DNA of 22,962 bases from a virus: positions 1-22,962 of IMG/VR virus record IMGVR_UViG_3300030106_004192. One strand, written 5' to 3'. Under the pieces are notes generated by a model. That model was not told the DNA's origin. It ran no database searches and worked only from the letters and a program-made list of their open reading frames with translations. Position numbers and translations under genes: made by a program. Positions 1 through 8,780 of the stretch are shown here, piece by piece. Each line of letters opens with the position of its first letter. Position 1 is the stretch's first letter.

Positions 1-1814
1 GTAGTGCTATGGAGAAAATACATAGCCACCCCAGTTGAGGCATCAGTTTTCACTTCGATAGCGTATTCTGATCCGCCCCCTGCGTAACCAACAAACATAG
101 CGTTTGCTGCTGAAGCAGCTAGACTCGTATTTGAACCAACGTCAATTTCATCAATATATGCTTGCCTAAATCTAGTTGCATTTGCACCTAAATCATAAGT
201 TGAGTCTGCTGCAGGTAAAACATGGCCGTTTGAATCAATCCTCATTCTTTCGGCATCTGCCGTACCAAATACTAAAGCTGGACTTGTACCTCCTGTAGCT
301 CCAATCCTAGCCTGTGCTTCTGTGGATCGCATACCAAATACAATTTGCCCACCCACCGTAGTATTAGAATTTGCAGGGTTTTCTAAATAAATAGTAGGGC
401 CAACTGATACTTGCCCATCACTGTCGGTTGCGTCATATGTAGTAGCATCAGACTTTTGTAAATGTAAAAATGATACTGGATCAGCAACCCCGATACCTAC
501 ATTTTGCGTAAAACTTGTTTCACCTGTACTAGCGATTGCCATAGCATCAGTATCAGAAGCACTCCCTATAGTTCCCCCATCTGGTATAACTATTGAGCCA
601 GACGCACCATTCAAAGTAAGCACACCTGTCGAACTCAATTTCATTTTTTGACTAGATGCTCCAGAAGAACCTGTGCCAAAACTTAATGAAGTTGCATTAT
701 TGTCTGCGGCAAAATCACCTTCTGAAATTGCACTAATTTCTGCGGCTATAGCTATAGCATCTGTTCCTGCGGCTTCATCAGGTGCTTGGAAAAAAATTCG
801 TCCTAAATAGTCGTTTAAAGCAATATCTGTTTCGCCTGTTTGCAAATATAAAGTTCCAGGCTTATCGTCCGTAGTGTTAGCGTTTTTAAGTGCAAGCCCC
901 TGGTCTGCTACATGACTTAGTATTGTATCTGCATCTGAACCAAATTTAATCACCGCAGAATCACTGCTTAACAATAAGTCATCGCCTATAGTTACGTCAT
1001 CGCTTACTGTCAAGTCCTGAGAAATGGTAACTAATCCCGCAGAAGATATGGCTATTGCATCGGTATCACTAGCTGAGCCTATATTTCCCGCATCAGGAAT
1101 AATTAAATTACCAGCCAGTGTGGTGTTGCCTGTACTTGCTACCGTAATAGCGGTTGTCGGTGCGTCATTATCATTTCCATCATTTACACCAATAACTAAC
1201 TGGCCTTTCTGATCGTCAGATGTGCCTTCGTGCGATGCTGTTATTTTTACTAACGTCGATTCTTCAGAACCACTTTGTAATCCCTTAAATACTACTTGGG
1301 ACTCTCTACCGCCAGATGTATCTTCTGATGTTGAATTTTCAAGCGTTAAAGTCGGTGAAGAGTTATAAATAAATGGATTGTCACCACCAGAATGACTACC
1401 GCCAATTAACATAAACTTGTCTACTGACGCTTCATAGGCCACTAAGTACACGCCACCACTCGTAATAGAACCCGCTGCTATTGCTGCCCCTGTAGGTGTC
1501 ACGATTGCTTTAGCACCTACCGAATCAACATTTAATGTGCTGCCAGCACTGGTATTCGTATGGTTTGCTTTAAACATATACGCATCACCAGCTGCATAAC
1601 TAGCTACTACCCTTGATGCCGCTAAAAGATACGCATTAGAACTACCCGTAGTTGTTTTAGCTCCCTGACAGTCCTCATACCATCTTTTCATTCTGGCGAT
1701 GCCTTCTCGCCATGTATCATTTACCGTCGATGGGGCACAGCCATTAGCCATGCCATTTGGACTTGCGGCATTATTATCGTCTGCCGTTACAGAATAATCT
1801 CGTATTTCTGCCAT
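1..1814 (-). CDS. Tail fibre / receptor-binding protein, partial (C-terminus outside window)
   Basis: The reading frame opens with ATG at 1814 (MAEIRDYSVTADDNN...) and stays open to the left edge, giving about 604 residues with no stop, so the C-terminus is missing. Composition is typical of a phage fibre: rich in G, S, T, A, D and N, almost no Cys, low complexity. An N-terminal stretch (about residues 1-60, with VNDTWREGIARMKRWYED) may be the virion-attachment part. The shaft carries repeated units of the type IPDGGTIGSASDTDAMAI. Near the edge is a segment common in phage fibres and appendages (RMRIDSNGHVLPAADSTYDL, then GANATRFRQAYIDEI). It is the last gene seen in the late operon, 9 nt after the preceding stop codon, with an AGAGG site upstream. 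The likely role is host recognition. The class is well supported; the receptor is unknown. Confidence 0.8.
   Translation of the reverse strand, partial: MAEIRDYSVTADDNNAASPNGMANGCAPSTVNDTWREGIARMKRWYEDCQGAKTTTGSSNAYLLAASRVVASYAAGDAYMFKANHTNTSAGSTLNVDSVGAKAIVTPTGAAIAAGSITSGGVYLVAYEASVDKFMLIGGSHSGGDNPFIYNSSPTLTLENSTSEDTSGGRESQVVFKGLQSGSEESTLVKITASHEGTSDDQKGQLVIGVNDGNDNDAPTTAITVASTGNTTLAGNLIIPDAGNIGSASDTDAIAISSAGLVTISQDLTVSDDVTIGDDLLLSSDSAVIKFGSDADTILSHVADQGLALKNANTTDDKPGTLYLQTGETDIALNDYLGRIFFQAPDEAAGTDAIAIAAEISAISEGDFAADNNATSLSFGTGSSGASSQKMKLSSTGVLTLNGASGSIVIPDGGTIGSASDTDAMAIASTGETSFTQNVGIGVADPVSFLHLQKSDATTYDATDSDGQVSVGPTIYLENPANSNTTVGGQIVFGMRSTEAQARIGATGGTSPALVFGTADAERMRIDSNGHVLPAADSTYDLGANATRFRQAYIDEIDVGSNTSLAASAANAMFVGYAGGGSEYAIEVKTDASTGVAMYFLHST
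525..1105 (-). repeat. Repeated shaft unit inside the tail fibre gene
   Basis: Two copies of a roughly 22-residue unit are encoded at about 1033-1104 (IIPDAGNIGSASDTDAIAIS) and 525-590 (VIPDGGTIGSASDTDAMAIA). A weaker echo lies at about 735-780 (DEAAGTDAIAIAAEIS). The repeats lie in the fibre shaft and probably form repeating trimeric beta structure. The copies differ at many third codon positions, so they are not a recent duplication. Confidence 0.6.
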
Positions 1815-1823
1815 GACTAACCT

Positions 1824-2621
1824 CTAACTAAAAATATCTTTAATATCTGAACCTATTCCCGCTGCTTCACCGGCATATGCTAAAAATTTCTCAAAATCAC
1901 TTAACCCTGGCTCAGTGCGTGATACATCACCACCAAAACTACCACCTACTACATTTAAATATCGTGATAGATTTTCATAAGGATTTAACTGTTCTCGCAT
2001 AAACATATCATATTCATCTGCTAACTGTTCTCTTTGAAACATTTCCCTGTTAGACCCTACATCAGCTAATCTATCCGCATCAAAATATCGTGATTTTTCT
2101 ACTTCTGGAACATATCCCAATCCTTTTAACATACGATCTCGTTCTGATTCGTATGCACCACCATATAACTTACGCACCATTTCTTCCATACTATCAGATA
2201 CCGCTTCTTGTCCACGGCCTAACATTTCTGTCATCATCCCCGAACCATATCGACCACCACTAGCAAATTGTGCTGTTAACCCAGGAATAGTTTCTCTGCG
2301 AAATACTTCTCCTAACGTTCGACTTGCATCCTCTGCCATTCCTTTTAAATATGGATTAGTTTCTGGCGATAAATATTGGCCACTTAACGTATCTGATAAC
2401 ATAGATACCGCAGCATCCGATACACCACCGCCACCTCTCGCTATTGATTCCATCATGTCATACGCATCTCGTCTTTCTGGAGACATATCTGGTAACAATG
2501 TTTTACCGTAAGTGTCTACCCCACCTTCTCTATAAAGACGCTCTGCCTCATCAGCAATATAATCTAAATCTTCAGAAAAATACGGGGTACTTCTAGTGGT
2601 TATAATTTCTTCATCTGCCAT
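1824..2621 (-). CDS. Putative virion / DNA-ejection protein (265 aa)
   Basis: A soluble, acidic protein of 265 residues with no signal peptide or membrane segment. It contains LSPETNPYLKGMAEDASRTL (about 85-104), then TAQFASGGRYGSGMMTEMLG (about 115-134). A tyrosine-rich helical second half follows, with QLADEYDMFMREQLNPYENL. The NPY-plus-FASGGRYGSG pattern is one I recall from unannotated structural-module proteins of marine podovirus-like phages. No enzyme motif is visible. Its start ATG overlaps the stop of the upstream gene (TAATG), implying translational coupling, and it sits between tail-associated genes. An internal virion or ejection role is inferred from position only. Confidence 0.55.
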   Translation of the reverse strand: MADEEIITTRSTPYFSEDLDYIADEAERLYREGGVDTYGKTLLPDMSPERRDAYDMMESIARGGGGVSDAAVSMLSDTLSGQYLSPETNPYLKGMAEDASRTLGEVFRRETIPGLTAQFASGGRYGSGMMTEMLGRGQEAVSDSMEEMVRKLYGGAYESERDRMLKGLGYVPEVEKSRYFDADRLADVGSNREMFQREQLADEYDMFMREQLNPYENLSRYLNVVGGSFGGDVSRTEPGLSDFEKFLAYAGEAAGIGSDIKDIFS

Positions 2622-4132
2622 TACAATGTCCTCACAAATTCTTGTAACATACGGTCATTATATGATTTAAAAGGATTTCTATCGCCCGTTGTTAATGGGC
2701 TAATAAAAGGTTTTGTTCTTGTTCCAAACTCTGTTATTGGCCTAATTCCGCTACCACGAAATTCTGGTGCAAAATCATATTCTCTTTCCAACATACTTAA
2801 TCCACTGGCTTTTCTAGGGCTTTTAACGCTTGGATTATACGGTTGACTAAAAAAATTCTTTACACCTCTTAATGCCTTTTTAAAAGGATTTTGTTTATAC
2901 ATCCTATTATTTACCGGCAAATTGCGTATTCCTCGTTGGAGAGCAATCTTATTAGCTGTATTAATAAAAGGATTATTTAATACAGCCGTCGTACTCGGTG
3001 CTAACGCATTGTTACTTAATGTAGGAATTGCACCAAAACCTGTTCTTCTTGTTGGCAACGTAGGATCTTCAAACGTAGGCAATATTCCATCTTTTGGGGG
3101 TTCTTTTAAAGGTTTTAATGCTTCGTTTAATAACCCCATATTAATAATGTCTTTTGCTACATCTTGTCTATTATCTGTATCTGTGCCTGTTCCAGTACCT
3201 GTTCCAGTACCTGTTCCAGTACCTGTTTCTGTTCCCGTACCTGTTTCTGTTCCCGTACCTGTCTCTGTTGTTGTTTCTGTGCTAGTTTGATTTGTACTAG
3301 TCGTAGGTTCTGATGGAGTCATCCCACTATATTGAGGATATAAACTACGAAATAAATTTAATGCTGTTAAATAATCTTGAGAACGTTCAAAAATTTCTCT
3401 AAATAATCGTTCTGCTTCTGTTTCATTGCGTTCTACATCTTGCCCTTGAGTTGGAGCAACTATTTGTTCTCCATCTAATTCCCAATATTCATCACTATAT
3501 TTATCATCGCCTTTTGGCCTTATTGCATCTAAACTAGCCCTAACCGCCTCTTTATCTGCTCCAACAGTAAACGCTCTTACTGGATTAAAAGAACTAACAA
3601 AACTACTTATAAACCCAGGGGATTTACGTTGTTGACCTCGACCCATTTCTCTAAACGCATAATCTAATGCGTCAATAGCAAAACCTGAACGCAAATCGTC
3701 AGGTACTTTTCCAGTATCTAAAAACGTATTTAATAACTGTTGTTGTTCACGCATTGATGCTTCTTCAGATTGGGAAGCATAAGCTCGTAAATCTTGATTA
3801 AAGTTTTCTCGGTTTTTTTCGTTGGGGTTTTGTTCTGTCGTCCATTTATTAATATTCGACCATATTTGTTCTGGATTTTCATTCCATCCGTAAAAAGCAG
3901 TTACCCACCCAGGTTGATCAAATGGAATATCTTTTGCACTAACAAAATGTTCTTGGCTTCGATCAATGTCACCGTCTGCATTAACATGGTAATAAGAACC
4001 ACGACCAGTTTCTATTCTCTGGCCAGTTTGCCGTGGAGACACATCAGGAATATTACTAATGTTATTAGAACTATACCCAAACAAAAATGGGTTTAAATTA
4101 TATAATGCTTGTTGTTGTTCTTCGGGTGTCAT
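2621..4132 (-). CDS. Putative structural protein with Gly-Thr repeat linker (503 aa)
   Basis: A 503-residue protein, hydrophilic and rich in N, Q, F and R. Three parts are visible: an N-terminal region (1-250) with aromatic stretches such as GWVTAFYGWNENPEQIW; a low-complexity linker of Thr, Gly and Glu (about 283-320) encoded by tandem repeats; and a basic, Pro/Phe-rich C-terminal region with NPF motifs (NPFINT, NPFKKAL, NPFKSYN). No catalytic motif was recognised. Its ATG overlaps the stop of the stabilisation-protein gene upstream (TAATG), and its stop overlaps the next start. A role as an ejection or tail-needle-associated virion protein is inferred from position after the neck genes. Confidence 0.55.
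   Translation of the reverse strand: MTPEEQQQALYNLNPFLFGYSSNNISNIPDVSPRQTGQRIETGRGSYYHVNADGDIDRSQEHFVSAKDIPFDQPGWVTAFYGWNENPEQIWSNINKWTTEQNPNEKNRENFNQDLRAYASQSEEASMREQQQLLNTFLDTGKVPDDLRSGFAIDALDYAFREMGRGQQRKSPGFISSFVSSFNPVRAFTVGADKEAVRASLDAIRPKGDDKYSDEYWELDGEQIVAPTQGQDVERNETEAERLFREIFERSQDYLTALNLFRSLYPQYSGMTPSEPTTSTNQTSTETTTETGTGTETGTGTETGTGTGTGTGTGTGTDTDNRQDVAKDIINMGLLNEALKPLKEPPKDGILPTFEDPTLPTRRTGFGAIPTLSNNALAPSTTAVLNNPFINTANKIALQRGIRNLPVNNRMYKQNPFKKALRGVKNFFSQPYNPSVKSPRKASGLSMLEREYDFAPEFRGSGIRPITEFGTRTKPFISPLTTGDRNPFKSYNDRMLQEFVRTL
3186..3257 (-). repeat. Tandem 12-bp and 18-bp repeats encoding a Gly-Thr/Glu-Thr linker
   Basis: On the plus strand, three copies of the 12-mer CCTGTTCCAGTA (3186-3221) are followed by two copies of the 18-mer CCTGTTTCTGTTCCCGTA (3222-3257). 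The unit length is a multiple of three, so the frame is kept and the array encodes alternating GTGT and ETGTGT in the 503-residue protein. Identical units suggest recent slippage or unequal exchange. Linker length may vary between related phages. Confidence 0.85.
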
Positions 4133-5601
4133 TATCTAATGCCCCCTGATTTAATATTAGCTCGTACACCAACTGCTTTCTCAAATCCATTAGCAATATC
4201 TAAACGTAATCTAATGTATCTTGCTGGTACTCTAAAATTATGTTCGCCAATTGTATTTTCAGTTACACCAGAACCATAGGTAAAATCTGTATTTAATGTA
4301 TTTCTAGTCGCCATAAATACTGTATTAGTTGCTGTTGCACCTTCTACTAATGGACGCACTCTATCAAGAAATAACATATCCATATCTTCGCCCATAATTT
4401 CACCAGTTTCTAATCTGGCTGTTAATGCACTCCCACCAAAAGTTCCCGATTTATGCTCCGTATTAAATACATAAGCGGCTAACTGCCCACCTTTCCATAT
4501 ATCTGCATCTAATGAAGCTGGCAGTGCATCTAATGATGTAGATACCGCATCTAGTCCATCCAACGTATATCCTACACCACGCCCTCCAAATATCATTTCA
4601 TGACTTACTTCTGCATAACTCCAGTTATTTGTTTTCCAATCATAAATTAATATTTCATCTGGATCGCCATCGCCGTTACAATAACTCCACATAGCTTTTG
4701 CATTAGGTACGTCAATAATACCTGTAATTCTATGATATTTAAGGGTATTTGCTCTTTCAAAAAACCATTGATCAATACGTTTATCACCAATAGGCGTTAA
4801 ACCACCACCAATGTCATATCGCATAAAACCGTCTTGTGAAAGAAAAAATACCGAATTACCGTATCGAATTACACTTTTAGAAGCCGCAGTTCCCATACCT
4901 ACTGATGTTTCTTTAATGCGAAATACTAATGGTGTACCTACATATTCCATTTCCCAAATACTGCGTTCTTGAAATACAACACCAATATCTCCACCAGCAA
5001 TGGCCATTATTTTACCGCCATCACCTACTAAATCTTGAAAATCTGATTGGGTAGTAGGAATAGTTCCCCACGACGTTTCATTTTCTAATCCACTCCATTG
5101 CAATCGACTTACATATTCAGTTCCGCTATCTATATCACCTAAAACAATAAATCCCCTTACTACGCCTATTTGTTTTGCTTTGGGTGGGCTACCACTTAAA
5201 TCACCAAATGTACCGCCACCAAAAGTAGCTATCTGAATATTATTGTCACGATTAGTAGCTATAACTTTTTCGCCCCATTTAATAAACTGCCAATAATTTT
5301 CACCACCTGTTGAATAAGTAGAGCTACCTACACTTGTCCAAGTTAACGTGCCACTAGAATTAACTAATCGGTATAACTTAGTTGCATCACCACAATACAT
5401 TTCTGTATTGCCGTCTTTATCCGATAGTGCAATAGCTCCTCTTGCATATGCCGTTAATGCTGTTGTATCAATAGCAATACCTTTAAAGGGCAAATAAGAA
5501 CTTTCATTAGGTACAACATTTTTAGCTAATGTTACCCCTTTTGTTCCTATATCCGGTAAATCAGGACGAAAATCACCAAATGTGTAAGTAGCTACTGGCA
5601 T
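4132..5601 (-). CDS. Packaged-DNA stabilisation / tail hub protein, P22 gp10-like (489 aa)
   Basis: A 489-residue, beta-rich protein. The N-terminal region (GDFRPDLPDI...LAKNVVPNESSYLPFKGIA) and repeated short blades matching 'G.....F....G..I.A....NNIQ' (about residues 105-130) fit the phage stabilisation family related to P22 gp10, which plugs the neck below the portal and carries the tail. Further matches are the FIVLGDI segment and the GIGVVFQERSIWEMEY-like segment (about 200-220), then SVFFLSQDGFMRYD (about 250-264). The length matches that family. It follows the adaptor gene with a TAATG stop/start overlap, the same neck order as in P22-like and SU10-like phages. Assignment is from memory of the family, not an alignment. 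Confidence 0.75.
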   Translation of the reverse strand: MPVATYTFGDFRPDLPDIGTKGVTLAKNVVPNESSYLPFKGIAIDTTALTAYARGAIALSDKDGNTEMYCGDATKLYRLVNSSGTLTWTSVGSSTYSTGGENYWQFIKWGEKVIATNRDNNIQIATFGGGTFGDLSGSPPKAKQIGVVRGFIVLGDIDSGTEYVSRLQWSGLENETSWGTIPTTQSDFQDLVGDGGKIMAIAGGDIGVVFQERSIWEMEYVGTPLVFRIKETSVGMGTAASKSVIRYGNSVFFLSQDGFMRYDIGGGLTPIGDKRIDQWFFERANTLKYHRITGIIDVPNAKAMWSYCNGDGDPDEILIYDWKTNNWSYAEVSHEMIFGGRGVGYTLDGLDAVSTSLDALPASLDADIWKGGQLAAYVFNTEHKSGTFGGSALTARLETGEIMGEDMDMLFLDRVRPLVEGATATNTVFMATRNTLNTDFTYGSGVTENTIGEHNFRVPARYIRLRLDIANGFEKAVGVRANIKSGGIR

Positions 5602-6251
5602 TATGGATTCGCCGAATCTGTTTTAATACCTACTGACCCTTGCGATGCCCTGGGTCTTCGATATGTTTCTGATGCTGTCCAAGCAGACGTTTTATATTGG
5701 CTTAACCAACTAGCCGCGGATTGCTCATCTTGAATAAAACGAAACGCATGAAATAAAGACGCACTTAAATATACATCTGGATAACCAGTTAATACAAAAT
5801 TACTAGTATTACTATCTGATAATGCGGTTACTTGGGGGTAATAAGACAATTCGTATGGATATGCACTATCTGGTTTAACATCAAATTCTATAACATCGGA
5901 TATGGTATAAAATGATGGTCTACCCGTACCTGACCTATGGTGTAATGATAGTTGCGTAGGGGCTACATATCTTAACACCACAAAATCTGCATCTGATGTT
6001 AAATTTAATCTGTACCCTTCTAAAAAATCCGTGGGTAACGCTAAAGTAGATGCACTGGTTGATAATGTGCCAGTAGATCGTTGTATATTGCCACGAACAC
6101 CGCCTATCTCTGGGCTGTCTGGATGTGCCGGATCACGTTTAATATACGTTTCAGCTAAATCAATAAACTCATCTAAATAAGTAGTTAAGTCGCTTCTCGC
6201 TGTCCAGTTTGCGATTGCTGTTTTGAGTTCTGCGTATGTCGTAATTGCCAT
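5601..6251 (-). CDS. Head-tail adaptor protein, SU10/P22 gp4-like (216 aa)
   Basis: A 216-residue protein starting MAITTYAELKTAIANW and containing DLTTYLDEFIDLAETYIKRD, a helical opening typical of phage neck adaptors. A mid region STSASTLALPTDFLEGYRL is followed by strands with YELSYYP. A C-terminal helical part (YPDVYLSASLFHAFRFIQDE) fits the same family. In such phages this protein forms the ring below the portal. AGGAG lies 10 nt before the ATG, inside the preceding glycosyltransferase gene. The two genes overlap by 67 nt in different frames. Its stop overlaps the start of the stabilisation gene. Confidence 0.75.
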   Translation of the reverse strand: MAITTYAELKTAIANWTARSDLTTYLDEFIDLAETYIKRDPAHPDSPEIGGVRGNIQRSTGTLSTSASTLALPTDFLEGYRLNLTSDADFVVLRYVAPTQLSLHHRSGTGRPSFYTISDVIEFDVKPDSAYPYELSYYPQVTALSDSNTSNFVLTGYPDVYLSASLFHAFRFIQDEQSAASWLSQYKTSAWTASETYRRPRASQGSVGIKTDSANP

Positions 6252-6907
6252 GTTTTTTTACGCTCCTGTATCCCTTGAAGCACTAAATCTGCATGAACCG
6301 AATCGCCCATTAGCTCTAACCAACTGCAATTACTTGTCATTGATTCTTTTTCTGCTAACCATTCTCCTGCATAGTCTAAATGTTTAGTTTCCGAAAAATC
6401 CGGTATCCCCGCAGTATAATGTACTAATTTCGGGATTTCATCTGTTTTTTCATAACCAACACAAAAATTCCATTCTTCAGGTAAATTACCTACTGATTCT
6501 GCCCATTCAAATGATTGTGGGTTACTCGTTTGATCTTCTATATATTCGGTTGTTAATTTTTGGCATTTTGCATTGTCAAATACCATTAATGACGGCCATT
6601 CAAATTGATTTTCGCTTTTACGCACATATACTGAATGTTGACCATTAACAAACGATTGTAACTCTTGTATATCTCCTAACACTAACATATCAGCATCTAA
6701 AAATACTGAAATACCCTGATATCCACTTAAAGCAGGACATAAATATCGACTGTAAGTAAAATCGGTTAATCCAGTTCTAGTTATTGGCAAAGCTGGTAAT
6801 ACTAACGGCACTATTGCTACCGGTTTTGATGATCTACGCACTATTGACCAATGTAATACGTTATACGCTACTGGTTGTCTTGGATCTACCCCTATATATA
6901 TTCTCAT
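6185..6907 (-). CDS. GT8-like glycosyltransferase (240 aa)
   Basis: A GT-A type glycosyltransferase. Visible motifs: N-terminal beta strand and nucleotide-binding start MRIYIGVDPRQP (1-12); FTYSRYLCPALSGYQGISVF (50-69); the metal-binding DxD as LDADM (D71, D73); PSLMVFDN (105-112); WNFCVGYE (146-153); and LVHYTAGIPDF (161-171), where H163 matches the metal-ligand His of GT8-type enzymes. The family transfers a sugar from a nucleotide sugar; donor and acceptor cannot be told from sequence. The last 22 or so residues are basic and Gln-rich and overlap the adaptor gene. It lies next to a second glycosyltransferase and within the structural module, so virion protein or host-surface glycan modification is the likely job (inference). 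Confidence 0.8.
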   Translation of the reverse strand: MRIYIGVDPRQPVAYNVLHWSIVRRSSKPVAIVPLVLPALPITRTGLTDFTYSRYLCPALSGYQGISVFLDADMLVLGDIQELQSFVNGQHSVYVRKSENQFEWPSLMVFDNAKCQKLTTEYIEDQTSNPQSFEWAESVGNLPEEWNFCVGYEKTDEIPKLVHYTAGIPDFSETKHLDYAGEWLAEKESMTSNCSWLELMGDSVHADLVLQGIQERKKTWQLRHTQNSKQQSQTGQREAT

Positions 6908-6909
6908 AA

Positions 6910-8256
6910 TTAATCCTGTAAAAATTTACCCCGAATCCGATTTCTAACTGCTTTAATTGCCCCTTCTACACCTAATTGTGGCCGTCGATAAAACTCCACC
7001 GTTTCCCACCACGGGCAATCACCTTCAACTCCTTCATGCCAATGCGGATTATCATGCACTATTACAAATGCGGGTTTTCCTAATGCTCCGGCTAAATGAT
7101 AGGCTGTAGTTGGTACACAAACGACCGCATCTAAACAATTTACTAATGCTGCGGTATCTTCATAATCCGGAGACATTGTTCCCCACGGGAAATCATGTAT
7201 TTTTATTCCGCGTGTTTTTAATAATTCTAAAATATCTTCCGAATAGTCTTTATATTGTAAGGATATAAAATTTACTGGTAATTCTAATATTGGCAAAAGT
7301 TGTTCAAGTTCTAATTTTCTATTCCTCCAACCATCGGAACCAGCCATGCCTCCTGTCCACGCTATACCAATATTTATTTTTTCTTTTAATGTCGATAATA
7401 AACCTTTCCACATAGCTATTTTTTCTGGAACTAATTGTAAATATGCTCCTCTCGGTTTCATTTCGGACCATTGCATCATTGTCGCCATAGACGTTTGGTG
7501 CGTTGCAATAATCGGTTCATTTACCTGTTTATCAAATTGTTTGCCAAATACCTGGGTATTAGGAAAGGTTTTTTTAAATAATGTTTCTAATTTTTTATTA
7601 CAATTTAATTGGGTGGGTTTAATAGGACACGCACTCATAAATGCTAGTTGATCGCCTAACCCTTGTTCTGCGTATACTAATAACTTTGCATCTTCCTCAC
7701 CTTGCCACTCCGGTAAACCATAATCATGTTTATCTCTAAAATCAGCATGACCTAATTGAAATTGATAATGATACCAACCTTCTCGCCATTCTCTTTTATG
7801 TAATTTAGCAAACGCATACGCAGTATGAGCCTGTGCGTGATGTTCGATATCTAATGATTTTTTTGCCCACTTTTCTGCTTCTGCAAAGTTAAATCCTTGC
7901 ACATAAGCATTGGCTATTAATCGGTAAATCATTGCTTTATGATTAGGCGGTTCTGTTACTGGCATCATTTTTAATGCCGTTTTTAAGGTTTTTACCGCTT
8001 TTTGGGGGGTTTGTAATACGGCTTCTGTCGCACCTAACATCATTAAAGTACGCCAAGTGCGTTTCTGTAATACAGCTTGTTTTACTATTGGATAGGCAAA
8101 CGGAGCTTTACCCCCGTCTATAAAAAACCGAGCTAATAACACTAATCCTTCTGGATCATCAGGATTATCATAAAAATGCTCAAGCAATGCTGCTCCAGCA
8201 AATTTTACGTCTTTATTTTGTAGTGCGTTATGTATATCTAATAATAATTCAGACAC
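6910..8256 (-). CDS. TPR-containing GT-B glycosyltransferase (GT9/GT41-like, 448 aa)
   Basis: The N-terminal half (about 1-165) is helical and TPR-like: paired helices with NPDDPEGLVLLARFFID, LMMLGATEAVLQTPQKAVKT and ANAYVQGFNFAEAEKWAKKS. Next is LLVYAEQGLGDQLAFMSACP (192-211), the EQGLGDxxxF signature that follows TPRs in GT9/GT41-like proteins. The C-terminal Rossmann part has INIGIAWTGG (294-303), ISLQYKD (331-337), and DTAALVNCLDAVVCVPTTAYHLAGALGKP (367-395, shown by its DTAALV and AYHLAGALGKP ends), the donor-binding region. The family transfers sugars to proteins or lipopolysaccharide. It stops 2 nt before the GT8-like start, so the two are likely co-translated. Such TPR enzymes often act on protein substrates; capsid or tail protein glycosylation is an inference. 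Confidence 0.82.
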   Translation of the reverse strand: MSELLLDIHNALQNKDVKFAGAALLEHFYDNPDDPEGLVLLARFFIDGGKAPFAYPIVKQAVLQKRTWRTLMMLGATEAVLQTPQKAVKTLKTALKMMPVTEPPNHKAMIYRLIANAYVQGFNFAEAEKWAKKSLDIEHHAQAHTAYAFAKLHKREWREGWYHYQFQLGHADFRDKHDYGLPEWQGEEDAKLLVYAEQGLGDQLAFMSACPIKPTQLNCNKKLETLFKKTFPNTQVFGKQFDKQVNEPIIATHQTSMATMMQWSEMKPRGAYLQLVPEKIAMWKGLLSTLKEKINIGIAWTGGMAGSDGWRNRKLELEQLLPILELPVNFISLQYKDYSEDILELLKTRGIKIHDFPWGTMSPDYEDTAALVNCLDAVVCVPTTAYHLAGALGKPAFVIVHDNPHWHEGVEGDCPWWETVEFYRRPQLGVEGAIKAVRNRIRGKFLQD

Positions 8257-8605
8257 GCCCCGTTCCAGTTCTCAAATATGCGTATTCGCTATCGTTCAAG
8301 AGTTTTTTTACTTCATTCCATTGATTTTTATTAAAAATATCAATGCCTTTCTCTTTTTTCCATTTGATGATTACTGAATTAGGTATAGACGCAACGTGCC
8401 ACCAATCATTTTTGATGCCTTGTTTAGAATATTCATTCAATCCTTTAGCTCCACCTACATCATAATTTTGAACAGCTTTGTTCAGATTTAATGCTGGCTC
8501 TACGTCTTGCACCTCTGCAATCGTGGTTACATTGTTAACCTCATCATACTCATGCCATGTCTGAGTACGAGTTATAGGATCATAATCTAATAAACGTTTA
8601 CTCAT
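8249..8605 (-). CDS. Conserved phage protein of unknown function next to capsid gene (118 aa)
   Basis: A 118-residue soluble protein starting MSKRLLDYDPITRTQTWHEY. It carries KQGIKNDWWHVASIPNSVI and ends in a segment with NDSEYAYLRTGTGRV. I recall very similar proteins (RLLDYDPxTGxxTWH..., DWWHVASIPN..., YRYLKT) close to capsid genes in many marine phages, always without known function. No transmembrane or catalytic motif is visible. Its start overlaps the stop of the 54-aa gene (ATGA) and its end overlaps the TPR-glycosyltransferase start by 8 nt, so it is part of a tightly coupled unit. A virion-associated role is possible. Confidence 0.65.
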   Translation of the reverse strand: MSKRLLDYDPITRTQTWHEYDEVNNVTTIAEVQDVEPALNLNKAVQNYDVGGAKGLNEYSKQGIKNDWWHVASIPNSVIIKWKKEKGIDIFNKNQWNEVKKLLNDSEYAYLRTGTGRV

Positions 8606-8766
8606 GCGTGTGTTTTAGACATTTTTCCAAATGTTGCATTTTGTGGCATTTGTTTTAGCCCTTTACTAGAAAAATTATTAGTATTTTTCATAAACTGGCT
8701 TTTATTATTAGAAAAGGTTTCTGTCCCTTTTGCTTCTTTATTCCCTTTATAGGTATGTTTTGGCAT
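8602..8766 (-). CDS. Small basic protein (54 aa)
   Basis: An ATG-initiated frame of 54 codons (MPKHTYKGNKEAKGTETFSN..., ending FGKMSKTHA) with AGAGGATT 5 nt before the start. It overlaps the next gene by ATGA, which supports it as a real translationally coupled gene despite its size. Lys- and Asn-rich, no Cys, no membrane segment, probably disordered. It starts just after the capsid terminator, so its ribosome binding site immediately follows the terminator U-run. Function unknown; a small head-decoration or head-completion role is only a guess. Confidence 0.6.
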   Translation of the reverse strand: MPKHTYKGNKEAKGTETFSNNKSQFMKNTNNFSSKGLKQMPQNATFGKMSKTHA

Positions 8767-8780
8767 AACTTAATCCTCTT

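Noticed and set aside
2922-3290. Plus-strand frame with a long Val-Pro repeat
   Set aside because: It is the antisense of the tandem GT/ET repeat in the 503-aa virion gene.
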